Assembly (NCBI RefSeq): GCF_004834005.1
Contig: NZ_STFF01000004.1
Location: forward strand, 124,001-188,000
DNA: 64,000 nucleotides
Direction: 5' to 3'
Origin: Niastella caeni
GTDB lineage: Bacteria > Bacteroidota > Bacteroidia > Chitinophagales > Chitinophagaceae
A program made the position numbers and the translations under genes. The notes beneath the pieces were generated by a model that was given only the letters and a program-made list of their open reading frames with translations, was not told the DNA's origin and searched no databases. This document shows, piece after piece, positions 26,593 through 35,770 of the stretch. Every line of letters begins with the position of its first letter. Positions within the stretch are counted from its first letter, which is position 1.

Positions 26593-27828
26593 ATGCAGCA
26601 ACAGGAATTAATACCGCATTTATTCAGAACGGAATACAGGAAGATCATTGCTGTGTTGTGCAAACGTTTTGGATTTGATGAAATAGAAACTGCAGAAGAT
26701 ATTGCCAGCGACACCTTTATGACCGCCGCCCAGATCTGGCCACTGCAAGGCATTCCTCAAAATCCCATTGCCTGGTTGTACGCTGTGGCCAAAAACAAAG
26801 CGAAAAATTTCCTGCAACGCCAGGCCACCTTTCATAATAAGGTTGTTCCTGATACAGCCACCACTGAAAACGCTTCCACTGTCACTGATTATGAGATCGA
26901 CCTGTCGCCCAAAAACATCAACGACAGCCAGTTGCAAATGATGTTTGCCATCTGCCATCCCGCAATTGCGCCAGAATCGCAAATCGGGTTATCGCTTCGC
27001 ATTCTTTGTGGTTTCGGTATCGAGGAAATTGCCGATGCTTTTCTAACCAACAAAGAAACCATCAACAAGCGACTGTACCGGGCAAAAGAAAAACTCAGGG
27101 AAGAAAATATCCCCATCGCATTACCTGATCGCGCAGCAATCGATGAACGACTGGCCACCGTTCTGGCCACCATTTACCTGTTGTTCAATGAAGGTTACTA
27201 TTCCATCACCAATAATAAAACGTTGCGGAAGGAATTGTGTTTTGAGGCTATGCGGCTCTGTTATATGCTGGTTGAAAATAAATTCACCAACAAACCTGCT
27301 GCCAATGCCTTGTTGTCGCTCATGTGTTTTCACGCTTCCCGGTTTGAAGCACGCATAAATAAGAATGGTGATCTGGTCCTGTATGAAGAACAGGACACCA
27401 GCCTGTGGGACGCCGACCTGATAAGCAAAGGCGGTTATTTTCTCAATTGTTCTGCCAGCGGCAACCAGCTATCCCGGTACCACCTGGAAGCGGCCATTGC
27501 CTATTGGAATACCCGGAAGGACGATACCCATGAAAAATGGGAAGCTATTTTACAACTGTATAATCAATTATTACAAATTGAATACTCCCCTATTGCCGCC
27601 CTTAACCGCACTTACGCTTTATCCAAAGCGAATGGCAAGCAGGAAGCGATCATAGAAGCGGAAAAACTCAACCTCTCCGGCAATCATTTTTATTTTACCC
27701 TCCTGGGTGAACTATACACCGGCATCGATAACGGTAAAGCCCGCCTGCATTTTGAAAAAGCCCTCACATTGGCTAAGACAATTACCGATAAACAGGTTAT
27801 TCAGAAGAAAATAGAAAGACTGAGCTAG
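26593..27828 (+). CDS. ECF42-type RNA polymerase sigma factor with long C-terminal extension
   Basis: 411 residues from ATG 26593 (MQQQELIPHLF); the ATG at 26569 lies in the palindrome. Sigma region 2 covers about 10-75 (FGFDEIETAEDIASDTFMTA, IAWLYAVAKNKAKNFLQR) and region 4 about 120-175 (CGFGIEEIADAFLTNKETINKRLYRAKEKLRE). The remaining 230 residues form the helical extension (DUF6596/TPR-like) that defines this group. ECF42 factors lack a classical anti-sigma factor, are linked to DGPF proteins, and are thought to be controlled through the extension. Its stop codon is inside a heptad word. Confidence 0.9.
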   Translation: MQQQELIPHLFRTEYRKIIAVLCKRFGFDEIETAEDIASDTFMTAAQIWPLQGIPQNPIAWLYAVAKNKAKNFLQRQATFHNKVVPDTATTENASTVTDYEIDLSPKNINDSQLQMMFAICHPAIAPESQIGLSLRILCGFGIEEIADAFLTNKETINKRLYRAKEKLREENIPIALPDRAAIDERLATVLATIYLLFNEGYYSITNNKTLRKELCFEAMRLCYMLVENKFTNKPAANALLSLMCFHASRFEARINKNGDLVLYEEQDTSLWDADLISKGGYFLNCSASGNQLSRYHLEAAIAYWNTRKDDTHEKWEAILQLYNQLLQIEYSPIAALNRTYALSKANGKQEAIIEAEKLNLSGNHFYFTLLGELYTGIDNGKARLHFEKALTLAKTITDKQVIQKKIERLS

Positions 27829-27990
27829 TGGTAAGTAGTAAGTGGCTAGTAGGCTATGTTTGCTGCACGCTGCACGCAAAATACAGCCGAAAGCATAAGC
27901 TGTAAGCCGAAAGCAATACCAAATACAGTTACATGCTGCATACATTATTCCTACTCGCCACTTCCTACTCGCTACTCGCCCATTCAATAC
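27823..27990. repeat. Word element 14 (CTAGTGG, GCTGCAC and CGAAAGC words)
   Basis: CTAGTGG, TAAGTAG, TAAGTGG, CTAGTAG starts at the sigma factor stop itself (TAG 27826-27828). GCTGCAC words with AAATACAG follow, then CGAAAGC-type words and a second AAATACAG (27921). A CTACTCG/CCACTTC arm complementary to the first block ends the element (27950-27985). It is a nested arrangement with two word families inside a third. Confidence 0.83.
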
Positions 27991-28084
27991 TAACTATTAA
28001 CCGTATATATATACGAAATAAATAGGTGTCTGATGTATGCCTGATTTGTTTATTTTTATTGTAACTTCAAAATATAGCCGCAAA

Positions 28085-28165
28085 ATGTATAAAGCGATCA
28101 AATCCTTTATGCGTTTGGATAATCCGGCCTTGCATGTTAAATGGATGGCCTGGGCAATTGACTAA
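28085..28165 (+). CDS. Possible 26-residue small protein or leader peptide
   Basis: ATG 28085 to TAA 28165 encodes MYKAIKSFMRLDNPALHVKW and ends with MAWAID. It has a basic, amphipathic start and two Trp. It precedes a short structured stretch and a strong terminator at 28,260, so the transcript may be a small mRNA or an sRNA with a short frame. I do not recognise it, and random occurrence is possible. Confidence 0.3.
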   Translation: MYKAIKSFMRLDNPALHVKWMAWAID

Positions 28166-28259
28166 CAATAGCAAGTACACAGTTCGTCATAGTACCATGG
28201 TTCGAAAGGAGTTTTTCCAGAGGTTAATCGAACGATGGCAGAGGTTAAAAACGGGAGGC

Positions 28260-28314
28260 GCAGCCCTGCATTTCATCCTAAATGTTCAGTGGTTTCCGCA
28301 GGGCTGCTTTTTTT
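28260..28314 (+). terminator. Strong intrinsic terminator of an unidentified transcript
   Basis: GCAGCCCTGC and GCAGGGCTGC form a perfect 10 bp stem around a 28-base loop followed by seven T. No annotated gene ends here; the sigma factor stop is 430 bases upstream and a repeat element intervenes. It implies a separate short transcript from about 28,050 to 28,314. Confidence 0.85.
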
Positions 28315-28437
28315 ACAACACCAACATTAAATGATATTCATCAATTTATTTAGATAATTACAAACCCTCAAACCTAAACCATGTCAGCAAAATTGTTCTA
28401 GCGGTTAGTCACGATAAGGAGCCGGCGTTTAACTCTT

Positions 28438-28466
28438 TTGTATAACCGGGAAATACCCCACCTTTG
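28438..28466 (+). promoter_or_regulatory. Candidate promoter of the patatin gene
   Basis: TTG at 28438-28440 and CACCTTTG at 28459-28466 (one mismatch to TAnnTTTG) are separated by 18 bases, close to the Bacteroidota -33/-7 arrangement. The leader would be about 95 bases. Confidence 0.38.
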
Positions 28467-28567
28467 CAAAAATAGAACGCTCCTATCCAGTTTACCTTCG
28501 AAAACAATCCTGCTAAAGACCTGAACACAACACTGCTCTTTACTCATTAACTATTAAAATGTAACAG

Positions 28568-29464
28568 ATGTCTTACAACTACACCAATCTCGTATTTGAA
28601 GGTGGCGGCGTAAAAGGTATTGCTTATGCCGGTGCGCTGCAGGTTTTAACCGATTGCGGTATTATGCCTCAAATAAAACAGGTGGCTGGCACCTCGGCTG
28701 GTGCAATTACGGCTACATTGGTAGCCCTCGGCTATACAGCGCCCGAGATCAAGTCGATTATCATGAGCATGGATTTCAAGCAATTTGAAGATGGCTGGGA
28801 CCCGCTTCGGTTGCCCACAGAATACGGGCTGTATAAAGGCAATACGTTTTTGGTATGGATCCAAAAAATGATCGCTGATAAAGCCAGCAAGGGGCCCAAT
28901 GCTACTTTTGCCGATCTGTACAATCAAAATGGGATCGGTTTATTTGTGTTTGCCACCGACCTGAACTTATACAGCATTAAACAATTCTCCCATCTCGATA
29001 CCCCGAATGTGCCCATTGCCGAAGCTGTAAGAGCTTCCATGTCGATCCCCATGTTCTTTAAAGCCTGGAAATTCAGCAATAACCTGCCCGATGATCATAT
29101 TTATGTGGATGGCGGGGTTGTATTGAATTATCCGCTTACGGTATTCGATACGCCTCAAAATCCTGATAACCCCCAAACCCTGGGCCTTTATTTGTACGAC
29201 CGTAACGGTAATAAAAAACCTAATGCGCTCGATTTCGATCAACCCATTGAGTATTGCAAGGTATTATTTGAAACCCTGCTCGATTCGCAGGATATTGATT
29301 TCGAGGAAAATGAATCGATGGAAAAGAGAACGATCAAAATCGATGATTTCGGCATAGCAGCCACTGATTTCGGCCTCACCCAGCAACAAAAAGAACAGCT
29401 ATATAAATCGGGTGTTTATTATACTGAAGCGTATTTAGGCATACCTGTAGTCAATATGCAATAG
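28568..29464 (+). CDS. Patatin-like phospholipase
   Basis: 298 residues with the full patatin set: the oxyanion loop GGGVKG (12-17), nucleophile elbow GTSAG (41-45, Ser43) and the dyad Asp in DGG (181-183). The fold hydrolyses acyl esters of phospholipids or other lipids with a Ser-Asp dyad. No signal peptide is present, so it is probably cytoplasmic or membrane-associated. Its TAG stop is part of the CAATAGGCAATTG words of element 15. Confidence 0.92.
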   Translation: MSYNYTNLVFEGGGVKGIAYAGALQVLTDCGIMPQIKQVAGTSAGAITATLVALGYTAPEIKSIIMSMDFKQFEDGWDPLRLPTEYGLYKGNTFLVWIQKMIADKASKGPNATFADLYNQNGIGLFVFATDLNLYSIKQFSHLDTPNVPIAEAVRASMSIPMFFKAWKFSNNLPDDHIYVDGGVVLNYPLTVFDTPQNPDNPQTLGLYLYDRNGNKKPNALDFDQPIEYCKVLFETLLDSQDIDFEENESMEKRTIKIDDFGIAATDFGLTQQQKEQLYKSGVYYTEAYLGIPVVNMQ

Positions 29465-29555
29465 GCAATTGACAATAAGTAATAGACAAAAGTTTGCGAA
29501 TTATTGGGAAGCCCGAAGATCGGCAACCCTTGCCAATTGCCAATTGAAATTGCAG
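29462..29555. repeat. Heptad-word element 15 (GGCAATT family)
   Basis: The left arm GGCAATT, GACAATA, AGTAATA, GACAAAA (29464-29491) starts within the patatin stop codon. The right arm TTGCCAA, TTGCCAA, TTGAAAT (29530-29550) is its complement. A terminator-like hairpin follows. Confidence 0.82.
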
Positions 29556-29573
29556 TTCATCGCCTATTCGAAT

Positions 29574-29620
29574 AAAAGGCATCCGTACCGGTAGCTATCG
29601 GGACCAGGATGCCTTTTCTT
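29574..29620 (+). terminator. Terminator hairpin between patatin and DUF11 genes
   Basis: AAAAGGCATCC and GGATGCCTTTT are perfect inverted repeats around a 22-base loop that contains a GTAGCTATCGGGAC fragment. T-rich flanks on both sides mean it could act for both convergent genes. Confidence 0.8.
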
Positions 29621-29688
29621 AAACTTATTGACGGGTACCCTGGTGGGCCATCTGCTGATTAGGGCGGATGGTTCACTTTTTTACAGGC

Positions 29689-32046
29689 CTATCGTTTTAA
29701 CAATTTTTGCTGGAACAACTGACCATTCCCTGCTAACACTTCCAACACATACATGCCGGTAGTACAGCCGGCTGGCACAGCCAGGCTAACAGAATGATAA
29801 CCGGCGGTTAATTTTTCTGTAGCAACAACTACTTCTCTTCCATAAAAATCAAGTAACCTGAATTTTATATTGTCTGCTGTCTTTAGCTGCAGCTGCACAT
29901 TAATTTCTTTGCTGAACGGATTCGGATACACCTGCATGCCCAGGCCTTTTACACTGAGGAAAATAATTCCCGAGTACGAATAGCTGCCACCTTTCTGTAC
30001 GATCTTTAACCGGTAGAACCGCATAGCGCCAGTTGTATTTGCATTGTCAATAAACTGGTAGTTATTAATGGCATTGACGGCATGATGGGTAACCAGTTTA
30101 CCGGCTGTTATAAAATGCAATGGCTGGTCGGCATATTCAATTTCATACCAGGCAACATTGGTTTCCTCCCTTAATGACCATTGCAAAACAGATTGGGTGT
30201 TATTGATACTGCCTCTGAATTTCAGGCTGTTTAAAGGCAATACGCCATCGGTAAGGAAACAGGTCGAGTTCTGGCTGCCCGACTGGGTAGTGTCATCTGA
30301 ATTAACGAAGATCGTATTACCATCTGCATCGAGTAATGTAATTCTCGATTGGTTACATACATACATGTTAGGATCAGTGACTGCCCTGAATTTCATCACC
30401 GCTTTATTGGCAGCGCCCGGTTTAACTATACCGCTTTGTTCGCCGGGAGAATTGATGAACCGGCCACCTGCAACCGCAAAGGGCATTACGCCGGCAACAT
30501 CCGGCACAGTAACACCATTTAATGTGGTTGAATTGGGAACGTATATGGTAGAAGAGGGAACAGAATCGTACAATTTTACGCCAGGCGCATTGATGTTACC
30601 AGTATTGGTTACCTGAATGGTATATTCAACCGTATCCCCTCCTACTACAAACGGAAGGCCGCGCGTATTTGCATACGATTTATTGGCTATTAATGCAGGC
30701 GAAAGCACCGGGAAACCACAACTGGTATAGTCTCCGCTGGTCCACACATTGGTGGTAGAACCGCCTGTAAGTGATGTAGCCTCCATGGTGGCGAGGTTGA
30801 TCTTATAAACATTCTGGTATGAACCGCCGATGTAAACATTCCCTGCTGCATCAATGGCAATAGAATTGGAACTACTGGTTGGTGATGGATTGATACTTCC
30901 TAAAAAAGTAGTGACCCGGGTAGCAGGATTGATCTTGTACAGCTTGCTGGAATTAACGATCAGGTATAGTTTACCGGAGCCATCGCCAAAAAGATCGCCA
31001 CCAGTCTCAGTTAAAATATCATTGGCGCCATTGATAACATCATTGATCAGTGGTCCTAATTGGGTGATCACCGGAAGACCCGTGACCTGGTTGATAGAAA
31101 AGCGAATCAGGTCCTCTGCGCGGGAAGTAACAGCATAGCCGTACCCGTCTGATGCAAAAGCCATTCGGTTTATGTTATAGGTAGTATTGGGTTCAAGTGG
31201 ATAACCGGTAAACTTCCGGGCGCAAACCGGCGAAGCGTTCATATCAATATAACAAAGGTCCTGCGCCGGATTGGTAGCGTAATTATTAACAAAGTAAATA
31301 CGGTTTGAATTTTTATCGTACGCAATGGCGGCCACATAATCCATCAAACTGCCGGCAGCAAGTGGAACACCGCTCACCGCATCATAACAGGGCCCGTTTT
31401 CTCCATCGAATAAAATGCTACCACCCTGACCGTTGGTTTTATTCAGCTCTTTAATAAAGCGGTAATATAATGGATCGGCCGGTGAACCGGGCGGGGTTAT
31501 GGCCGTACACTCGTAAATAACCGAGCAACTGGCATCTGCCGTCAGGTTGGTAAATACGGTATTGGTGCTTTGCGCAAAGCCAATTGAATTATATAGGCCC
31601 TGTAAGGTGGCATTATTAGTAACATTACCGCCGTTGGCGGTAACGGTAACGCGGAAGGTAATGGTAGCGCTAACATTGGGCGCCAGTACCCCCGCAGCAT
31701 ATAATGGAGAATTGATCAGCCCTCCGGTTATGGCATAAGGCATAACGCCCGCCACATCTGCTACCGCTAGGCCATTCAATGTGGTAGAACCCGCAACGTA
31801 CGATACGCCTGCCGGTATATTATCGATCAGCGTGGCATTGGTAATATTCGATGCCGACAGGTTGTTAATAATAATAGTATATTGAAGCACATCCTGTTGT
31901 GAAGCGGTAGTGCCGTCGCCACCATTTGTAATATTTTCAACTGACTTGCTGAGGTTCAACGTTTGTGCTTCTACTTTACATACAACACCAAACACCAGCA
32001 GCAATGGTATAAGCAGGAGTTTATACGCGTAAAATTGTTTATTCAT
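29689..32046 (-). CDS. Secreted surface protein with DUF11 repeats and T9SS sorting domain
   Basis: 785 residues. Signal peptide (LLLVFGVVCKVEAQ), a DUF11 domain about 30-165 (LNLSKSVENITNGGDGT), then a middle region with repeated YVAAIAYDKNSNRIYFVNN and NSIAIDAAGNVYIGG units like a beta-propeller, a second DUF11 domain about 455-600, and a C-terminal type A sorting domain (QVYPNPFSKEINV, ending in LLKR). DUF11 domains are common in large surface adhesins. The sorting domain directs secretion by the type IX system and attachment to the cell surface. Confidence 0.85.
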   Translation of the reverse strand: MNKQFYAYKLLLIPLLLVFGVVCKVEAQTLNLSKSVENITNGGDGTTASQQDVLQYTIIINNLSASNITNATLIDNIPAGVSYVAGSTTLNGLAVADVAGVMPYAITGGLINSPLYAAGVLAPNVSATITFRVTVTANGGNVTNNATLQGLYNSIGFAQSTNTVFTNLTADASCSVIYECTAITPPGSPADPLYYRFIKELNKTNGQGGSILFDGENGPCYDAVSGVPLAAGSLMDYVAAIAYDKNSNRIYFVNNYATNPAQDLCYIDMNASPVCARKFTGYPLEPNTTYNINRMAFASDGYGYAVTSRAEDLIRFSINQVTGLPVITQLGPLINDVINGANDILTETGGDLFGDGSGKLYLIVNSSKLYKINPATRVTTFLGSINPSPTSSSNSIAIDAAGNVYIGGSYQNVYKINLATMEATSLTGGSTTNVWTSGDYTSCGFPVLSPALIANKSYANTRGLPFVVGGDTVEYTIQVTNTGNINAPGVKLYDSVPSSTIYVPNSTTLNGVTVPDVAGVMPFAVAGGRFINSPGEQSGIVKPGAANKAVMKFRAVTDPNMYVCNQSRITLLDADGNTIFVNSDDTTQSGSQNSTCFLTDGVLPLNSLKFRGSINNTQSVLQWSLREETNVAWYEIEYADQPLHFITAGKLVTHHAVNAINNYQFIDNANTTGAMRFYRLKIVQKGGSYSYSGIIFLSVKGLGMQVYPNPFSKEINVQLQLKTADNIKFRLLDFYGREVVVATEKLTAGYHSVSLAVPAGCTTGMYVLEVLAGNGQLFQQKLLKR

Positions 32047-32716
32047 AGGTATGGATTATCCGAAATAAAAGTATAAAACTTGAACGTGGTATACCTGTTA
32101 TAACCTCAACTCTTTGGGCGTAATCAATAGTTGCATGCAGAAATAATTAATGGACAACGTTCATCAGTACATACTTATATTTATTAAATATGCAATTCGC
32201 CTGTAAAAACTATTCCTGAGTGTAAAAAAAGTGTGATGGATGGGGTTTTATTATAAGGCTATATGTAATCGCAGTTGACTAAAGTCAAAAGCCACTAACG
32301 GCAACACTAAATAACAGGTTATTTTTTACGAATATTAAAAAAAATCGTAACTTACGAGTACCCCCTAATGCAGCGAATATCCTTACGCTAAAATGATTTT
32401 TGAAAAACCAGCTATATAATCCATAGTCCTGATAAAGCCATTCGTTAACTCTCTTATGAATGATCTTATTTGGGTTGAGAATGATTAGCAGTACGGGATA
32501 CCGATTAACTCGGCTATCATAAGATCAGCCATGTTCTCCCCTTCGGAATTTGTATTATTTCTGTCCCTAATCCCTTTTCACAATGTGAAATCCCGTTTTT
32601 AATTACACTGGTTCCCTGATTTGTATTAATCCGTACCCTTTTTTTAAAAAAAGTATACGGACTAACCAGTTTCGTAATGAAAATGGTATACCCAAACAGG
32701 TGATGACACTGTTTGT
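32047..32716. other. 670-base non-coding region between the DUF11 gene start and the receiver gene end
   Basis: No frame of useful length is present on either strand. The part next to the DUF11 gene (32066-32073 on the minus strand reads TACTTTTA) may be its promoter. The right half carries several palindromes, including TTTCACAATGTGAAA (32576-32590) and the larger one at 32,607. Two similar stretches, TTTGTATTATTTCTGTCCC and TTTGTATTAATCCGTACCC, occur 70 bases apart. No heptad words were found. Confidence 0.55.
32607..32670. promoter_or_regulatory. Two-layer palindrome, possible operator or terminator
   Basis: ACTGGTT (32607-32613) pairs with AACCAGT (32664-32670), and inside it CCGTACCCTTTTTTT pairs with AAAAAAAGTATACGG as an almost perfect palindrome of 30 bases. 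On the minus strand it lies about 50 bases beyond the receiver gene's stop, so it could be a terminator, but the inner A/T runs are symmetric. Confidence 0.5.
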
Positions 32717-33112
32717 TTATTCAGCTAAAACAGGTTGCTGTTTTAGCAATTGTTCGAGTGTATTTTTTAGCTCAGTGAGAGAAGTCTGATAAGATATGAC
32801 CATATCTGCACCGGATACCTGTGTTTTATTTTCTACGGGTCCTGCCTGCATGGAGTAGATCGCAATTTTCATCTGCGGCCAGTTTGTCTTCAACATTTTA
32901 ATAGTCTCATACCCCGCCTTCTTCCGCGCATTGAATTCCAGCAAACAAATATCAGGTACATTGTCCTTCGACAATTGACTGATCAATTCCCTGCCGTCGT
33001 TTGCCTGAAGTGAAATGGAGTAACCGAATTCGGATAAAAAGTTGTGAATGCATTCACGCATTATGGAATGGTTATCGATAAGGGCAACTTTAACAACACC
33101 GGTTCTGATCAT
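32717..33112 (-). CDS. Stand-alone response regulator receiver domain, degenerate
   Basis: 131 residues, a single receiver domain with no output domain. VALIDNHSIMRE provides the acidic pocket (Asp13), but the phosphoacceptor position reads LLEFNA, that is Glu59 instead of Asp, and the conserved Lys after the switch residue is absent (ADMVISYQTS). With these changes ordinary phosphotransfer is unlikely; Asp-to-Glu changes often mimic the active state. No sensor kinase is near. It is divergent from the TonB receptor gene across a 275-base gap. Confidence 0.82.
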   Translation of the reverse strand: MIRTGVVKVALIDNHSIMRECIHNFLSEFGYSISLQANDGRELISQLSKDNVPDICLLEFNARKKAGYETIKMLKTNWPQMKIAIYSMQAGPVENKTQVSGADMVISYQTSLTELKNTLEQLLKQQPVLAE

Positions 33113-33387
33113 ATTGGTAATCTAAGGTTTAAGCCTAAAAAACGGCAAAGATAGCCAGGGATCTACCTGTAAACGGTTTCTGTTATCCGTTAATTGCTCT
33201 TATGCAGGGTTTACTTAAATCTGGCTAAGAAAAAACACGTACGGGAACCCGGTATTGTATGGTTATTTTTCTCAATGCATGCACATTTTTCTGTTTTCGT
33301 AAACGGTTTTCCTGATTGCTATCACGATTTCGTATACATCCTGATACTTTCGCGCCGAATTAGCAACCAATTAAGCCGCGAAAGTTT

Positions 33388-35745
33388 ATGAACAAATTTG
33401 TATTTTTTTTACTCCTGTGCTTATGCGCTACCCTACCCGCAGCCGCGCAGGAGCATACAGGCGCCATTAAAGGCGTTGTATTAACTGCCGACAGGAAGCC
33501 AGCCGCAGCAGTTTCTGTGCAACTCACCGCCAGGCAATTAACTGTTACCACCGATGAACACGGTGTTTTTACCTTCAACAAACTGGAACCAGGTGCCTAC
33601 GAACTGGTGATCACCTTAATAGGTCATGAACCGGTAACCCAAACCGTAAAAGTAAGCGCCGGCAAAACCACCCAATCAACCATTTCGTTAAACGTTGCCA
33701 ACAAGCAATTAAAGGATGTTGTGATTACCGGTAGATCAGATCTGCGTGCGGTGAAAGAACAGGCTTATACGGTGACTGTGATAGACGCTACCCGCCTGCA
33801 CAATACCACTAAAGACATCAACCAGGTTTTAAATCATACCACCGGCGTAAAGATCAGGGAAGAAGGCGGACTGGGGTCTAATTATTATTTCTCCCTGAAC
33901 GGCTTTACCGGCAAACAGGTAAAGTTCTTTTTAGATGGCATACCCATGGATAATTTCGGTTCTTCGCTTTCGTTGAATAATCTGCCCATCAATATGGCCG
34001 AAAGAATTGAAGTGTATAAAGGTGTAGTGCCTGTAAATTTAGGTTCCGACGCCCTGGGTGGAGCAGTTAACGTAGTTACGAATCAGAAGATCAAACAATA
34101 CCTGGACGCTTCTTATAGTTTTGGCTCATTTAACACGCACCGCGCTTCAGTAAATGCCCGTTATACTACTGCAAACGGATTTGTTATCAACGCCAATGGG
34201 TTTTATAATTATTCTGATAACAGCTACAAAATAGATGTACAGATACCCGATCCGCAAACCGGTATTTATGGAAATACGGTAAAGATCAAACGCTTTCATG
34301 ATGCCTATCATTCTTCCATGGGGCAAATTGAAGCTGGTTTTATAAATAAGAAATTTGCCGACAAATTGTTGATAGGGTTAATCAGGTCGGAGAACAGGAA
34401 GGAAGTACAAACCGGTATGAATATGGACCTCGTATCGGGCATGGTGTTCAATACCAGCGAATCGCTCATTCCCACTTTCAAGTATAAGAAAGAAAACTTT
34501 TATTTCAGGGGGCTTTCATTAACAGCGAATGCCAACATGAGCTTTGTAAAGTCAGGCATAACCGATACCAGTTCCCGCATGTATGACTGGTATGGAAATT
34601 ACACGGTAAAAACATTCGGTAGTAATTCTGGTGAGATCTCTTACTACAAAACTAAATTCCGGTTTAATGACCGAAATGCATTTGCATCAGCAATTTTGAC
34701 CTACGAGCTCAACAAGCAACATGTCTTTAGCCTCAGCCAAAACTATACTTACGCCCGGCGTAAAGGCGAAGACCCGATTGCCGTAGACCCCATTCCATTC
34801 GATATTCCTAACACCTTGTCAAAAACCATAACCGGACTGGCGTATAAATATGCTACCCTGAACAACCGGTTATCGGCAACCGTGTTTACAAAATTCTTCA
34901 GCATGTTAGCCCGTACGGTTGCGGCAGAATGGGGTACGCATGAAGCCCGGAAAAGCAGTTTTGATAGAACAGGCTATGGCATTGCCGCCATGTATTATCT
35001 CTTTCCTTTTGCGCAGTTGAAAACTTCTTATGAAAGCACCTGGCGCCTGCCCGAAGGGGAAGAAATGTTTGGCAATGGATTGCTGTTAAAAAACAATCCG
35101 TTCTTAAGACCGGAGCATAGCCATAATTTAAATGTTGGTATTGCCCTTACGAAAACATTCAACAAACACAAGCTGGAAGGCGATCTCAATTACCTGTACA
35201 GAAAGGCCGGCGATTTCATTCGTCTGGAGTCTGACGGGCAGATCAGCAGATATACTAACCTGGATAGTGTAAGGACCTCAGGTGTTGAATGGGGCGTACG
35301 CTATACGTATAATGATGCCTTTACTTTTGAAGTGAACAGTACGTACCAAAATACCCTGAACATTAAAACTTATGAGCAGGGCATTCCCAATTATATTTAT
35401 TGGGACCGCTTACCCAATATGCCTTATTTATTTGGAAGTTTTGATGCCGGTTATAAAATTAAAAAGGCATTTTTTAAACATGATGTGCTTTCATTGACGG
35501 TAGGTGGAAATTTTGTAGAGAAATTTTACCTGTTCTGGCCAAGCCAGGGCAGCGCAGGCACCAAGTTTATCATTCCCCGGCAGTTTACCCAGGATGCATC
35601 TGTTACCTACTCGCTGCAAAATGGCAAGTATAATATGGCTGTGGAATGCACTAACCTGTCAAACACCAAAATATACGACAACTTCAAGCTGCAGAAGCCT
35701 GCCAGGGCATTCAATGTGAAGCTTAGGTATTTCTTCCACAAATAA
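33388..35745 (+). CDS. TonB-dependent outer membrane receptor with carboxypeptidase-like N-terminal domain
   Basis: 785 residues. Signal peptide ending AAAQ, then a CarboxypepD_reg-like domain (about 25-110, GAIKGVVLTADRKPAAAVSV), plug domain (about 120-230, VNLGSDALGGAVNVVT) and a 22-strand barrel ending KLRYFFHK. The domain order is that of FecA/siderophore-type receptors of Bacteroidota. The next gene, 25 bases on, is a DUF4374 lipoprotein often paired with such receptors, so iron-siderophore uptake is the best guess, though the ligand is not readable. Confidence 0.88.
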   Translation: MNKFVFFLLLCLCATLPAAAQEHTGAIKGVVLTADRKPAAAVSVQLTARQLTVTTDEHGVFTFNKLEPGAYELVITLIGHEPVTQTVKVSAGKTTQSTISLNVANKQLKDVVITGRSDLRAVKEQAYTVTVIDATRLHNTTKDINQVLNHTTGVKIREEGGLGSNYYFSLNGFTGKQVKFFLDGIPMDNFGSSLSLNNLPINMAERIEVYKGVVPVNLGSDALGGAVNVVTNQKIKQYLDASYSFGSFNTHRASVNARYTTANGFVINANGFYNYSDNSYKIDVQIPDPQTGIYGNTVKIKRFHDAYHSSMGQIEAGFINKKFADKLLIGLIRSENRKEVQTGMNMDLVSGMVFNTSESLIPTFKYKKENFYFRGLSLTANANMSFVKSGITDTSSRMYDWYGNYTVKTFGSNSGEISYYKTKFRFNDRNAFASAILTYELNKQHVFSLSQNYTYARRKGEDPIAVDPIPFDIPNTLSKTITGLAYKYATLNNRLSATVFTKFFSMLARTVAAEWGTHEARKSSFDRTGYGIAAMYYLFPFAQLKTSYESTWRLPEGEEMFGNGLLLKNNPFLRPEHSHNLNVGIALTKTFNKHKLEGDLNYLYRKAGDFIRLESDGQISRYTNLDSVRTSGVEWGVRYTYNDAFTFEVNSTYQNTLNIKTYEQGIPNYIYWDRLPNMPYLFGSFDAGYKIKKAFFKHDVLSLTVGGNFVEKFYLFWPSQGSAGTKFIIPRQFTQDASVTYSLQNGKYNMAVECTNLSNTKIYDNFKLQKPARAFNVKLRYFFHK

Positions 35746-35770
35746 TTTTTTCATTGTAAAGCACATCGTC

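Noticed and set aside
28134..28334. 66-residue frame overlapping the orphan terminator
   Set aside because: It reads straight through the terminator hairpin and overlaps the smaller frame at 28,085; it has no domain features.
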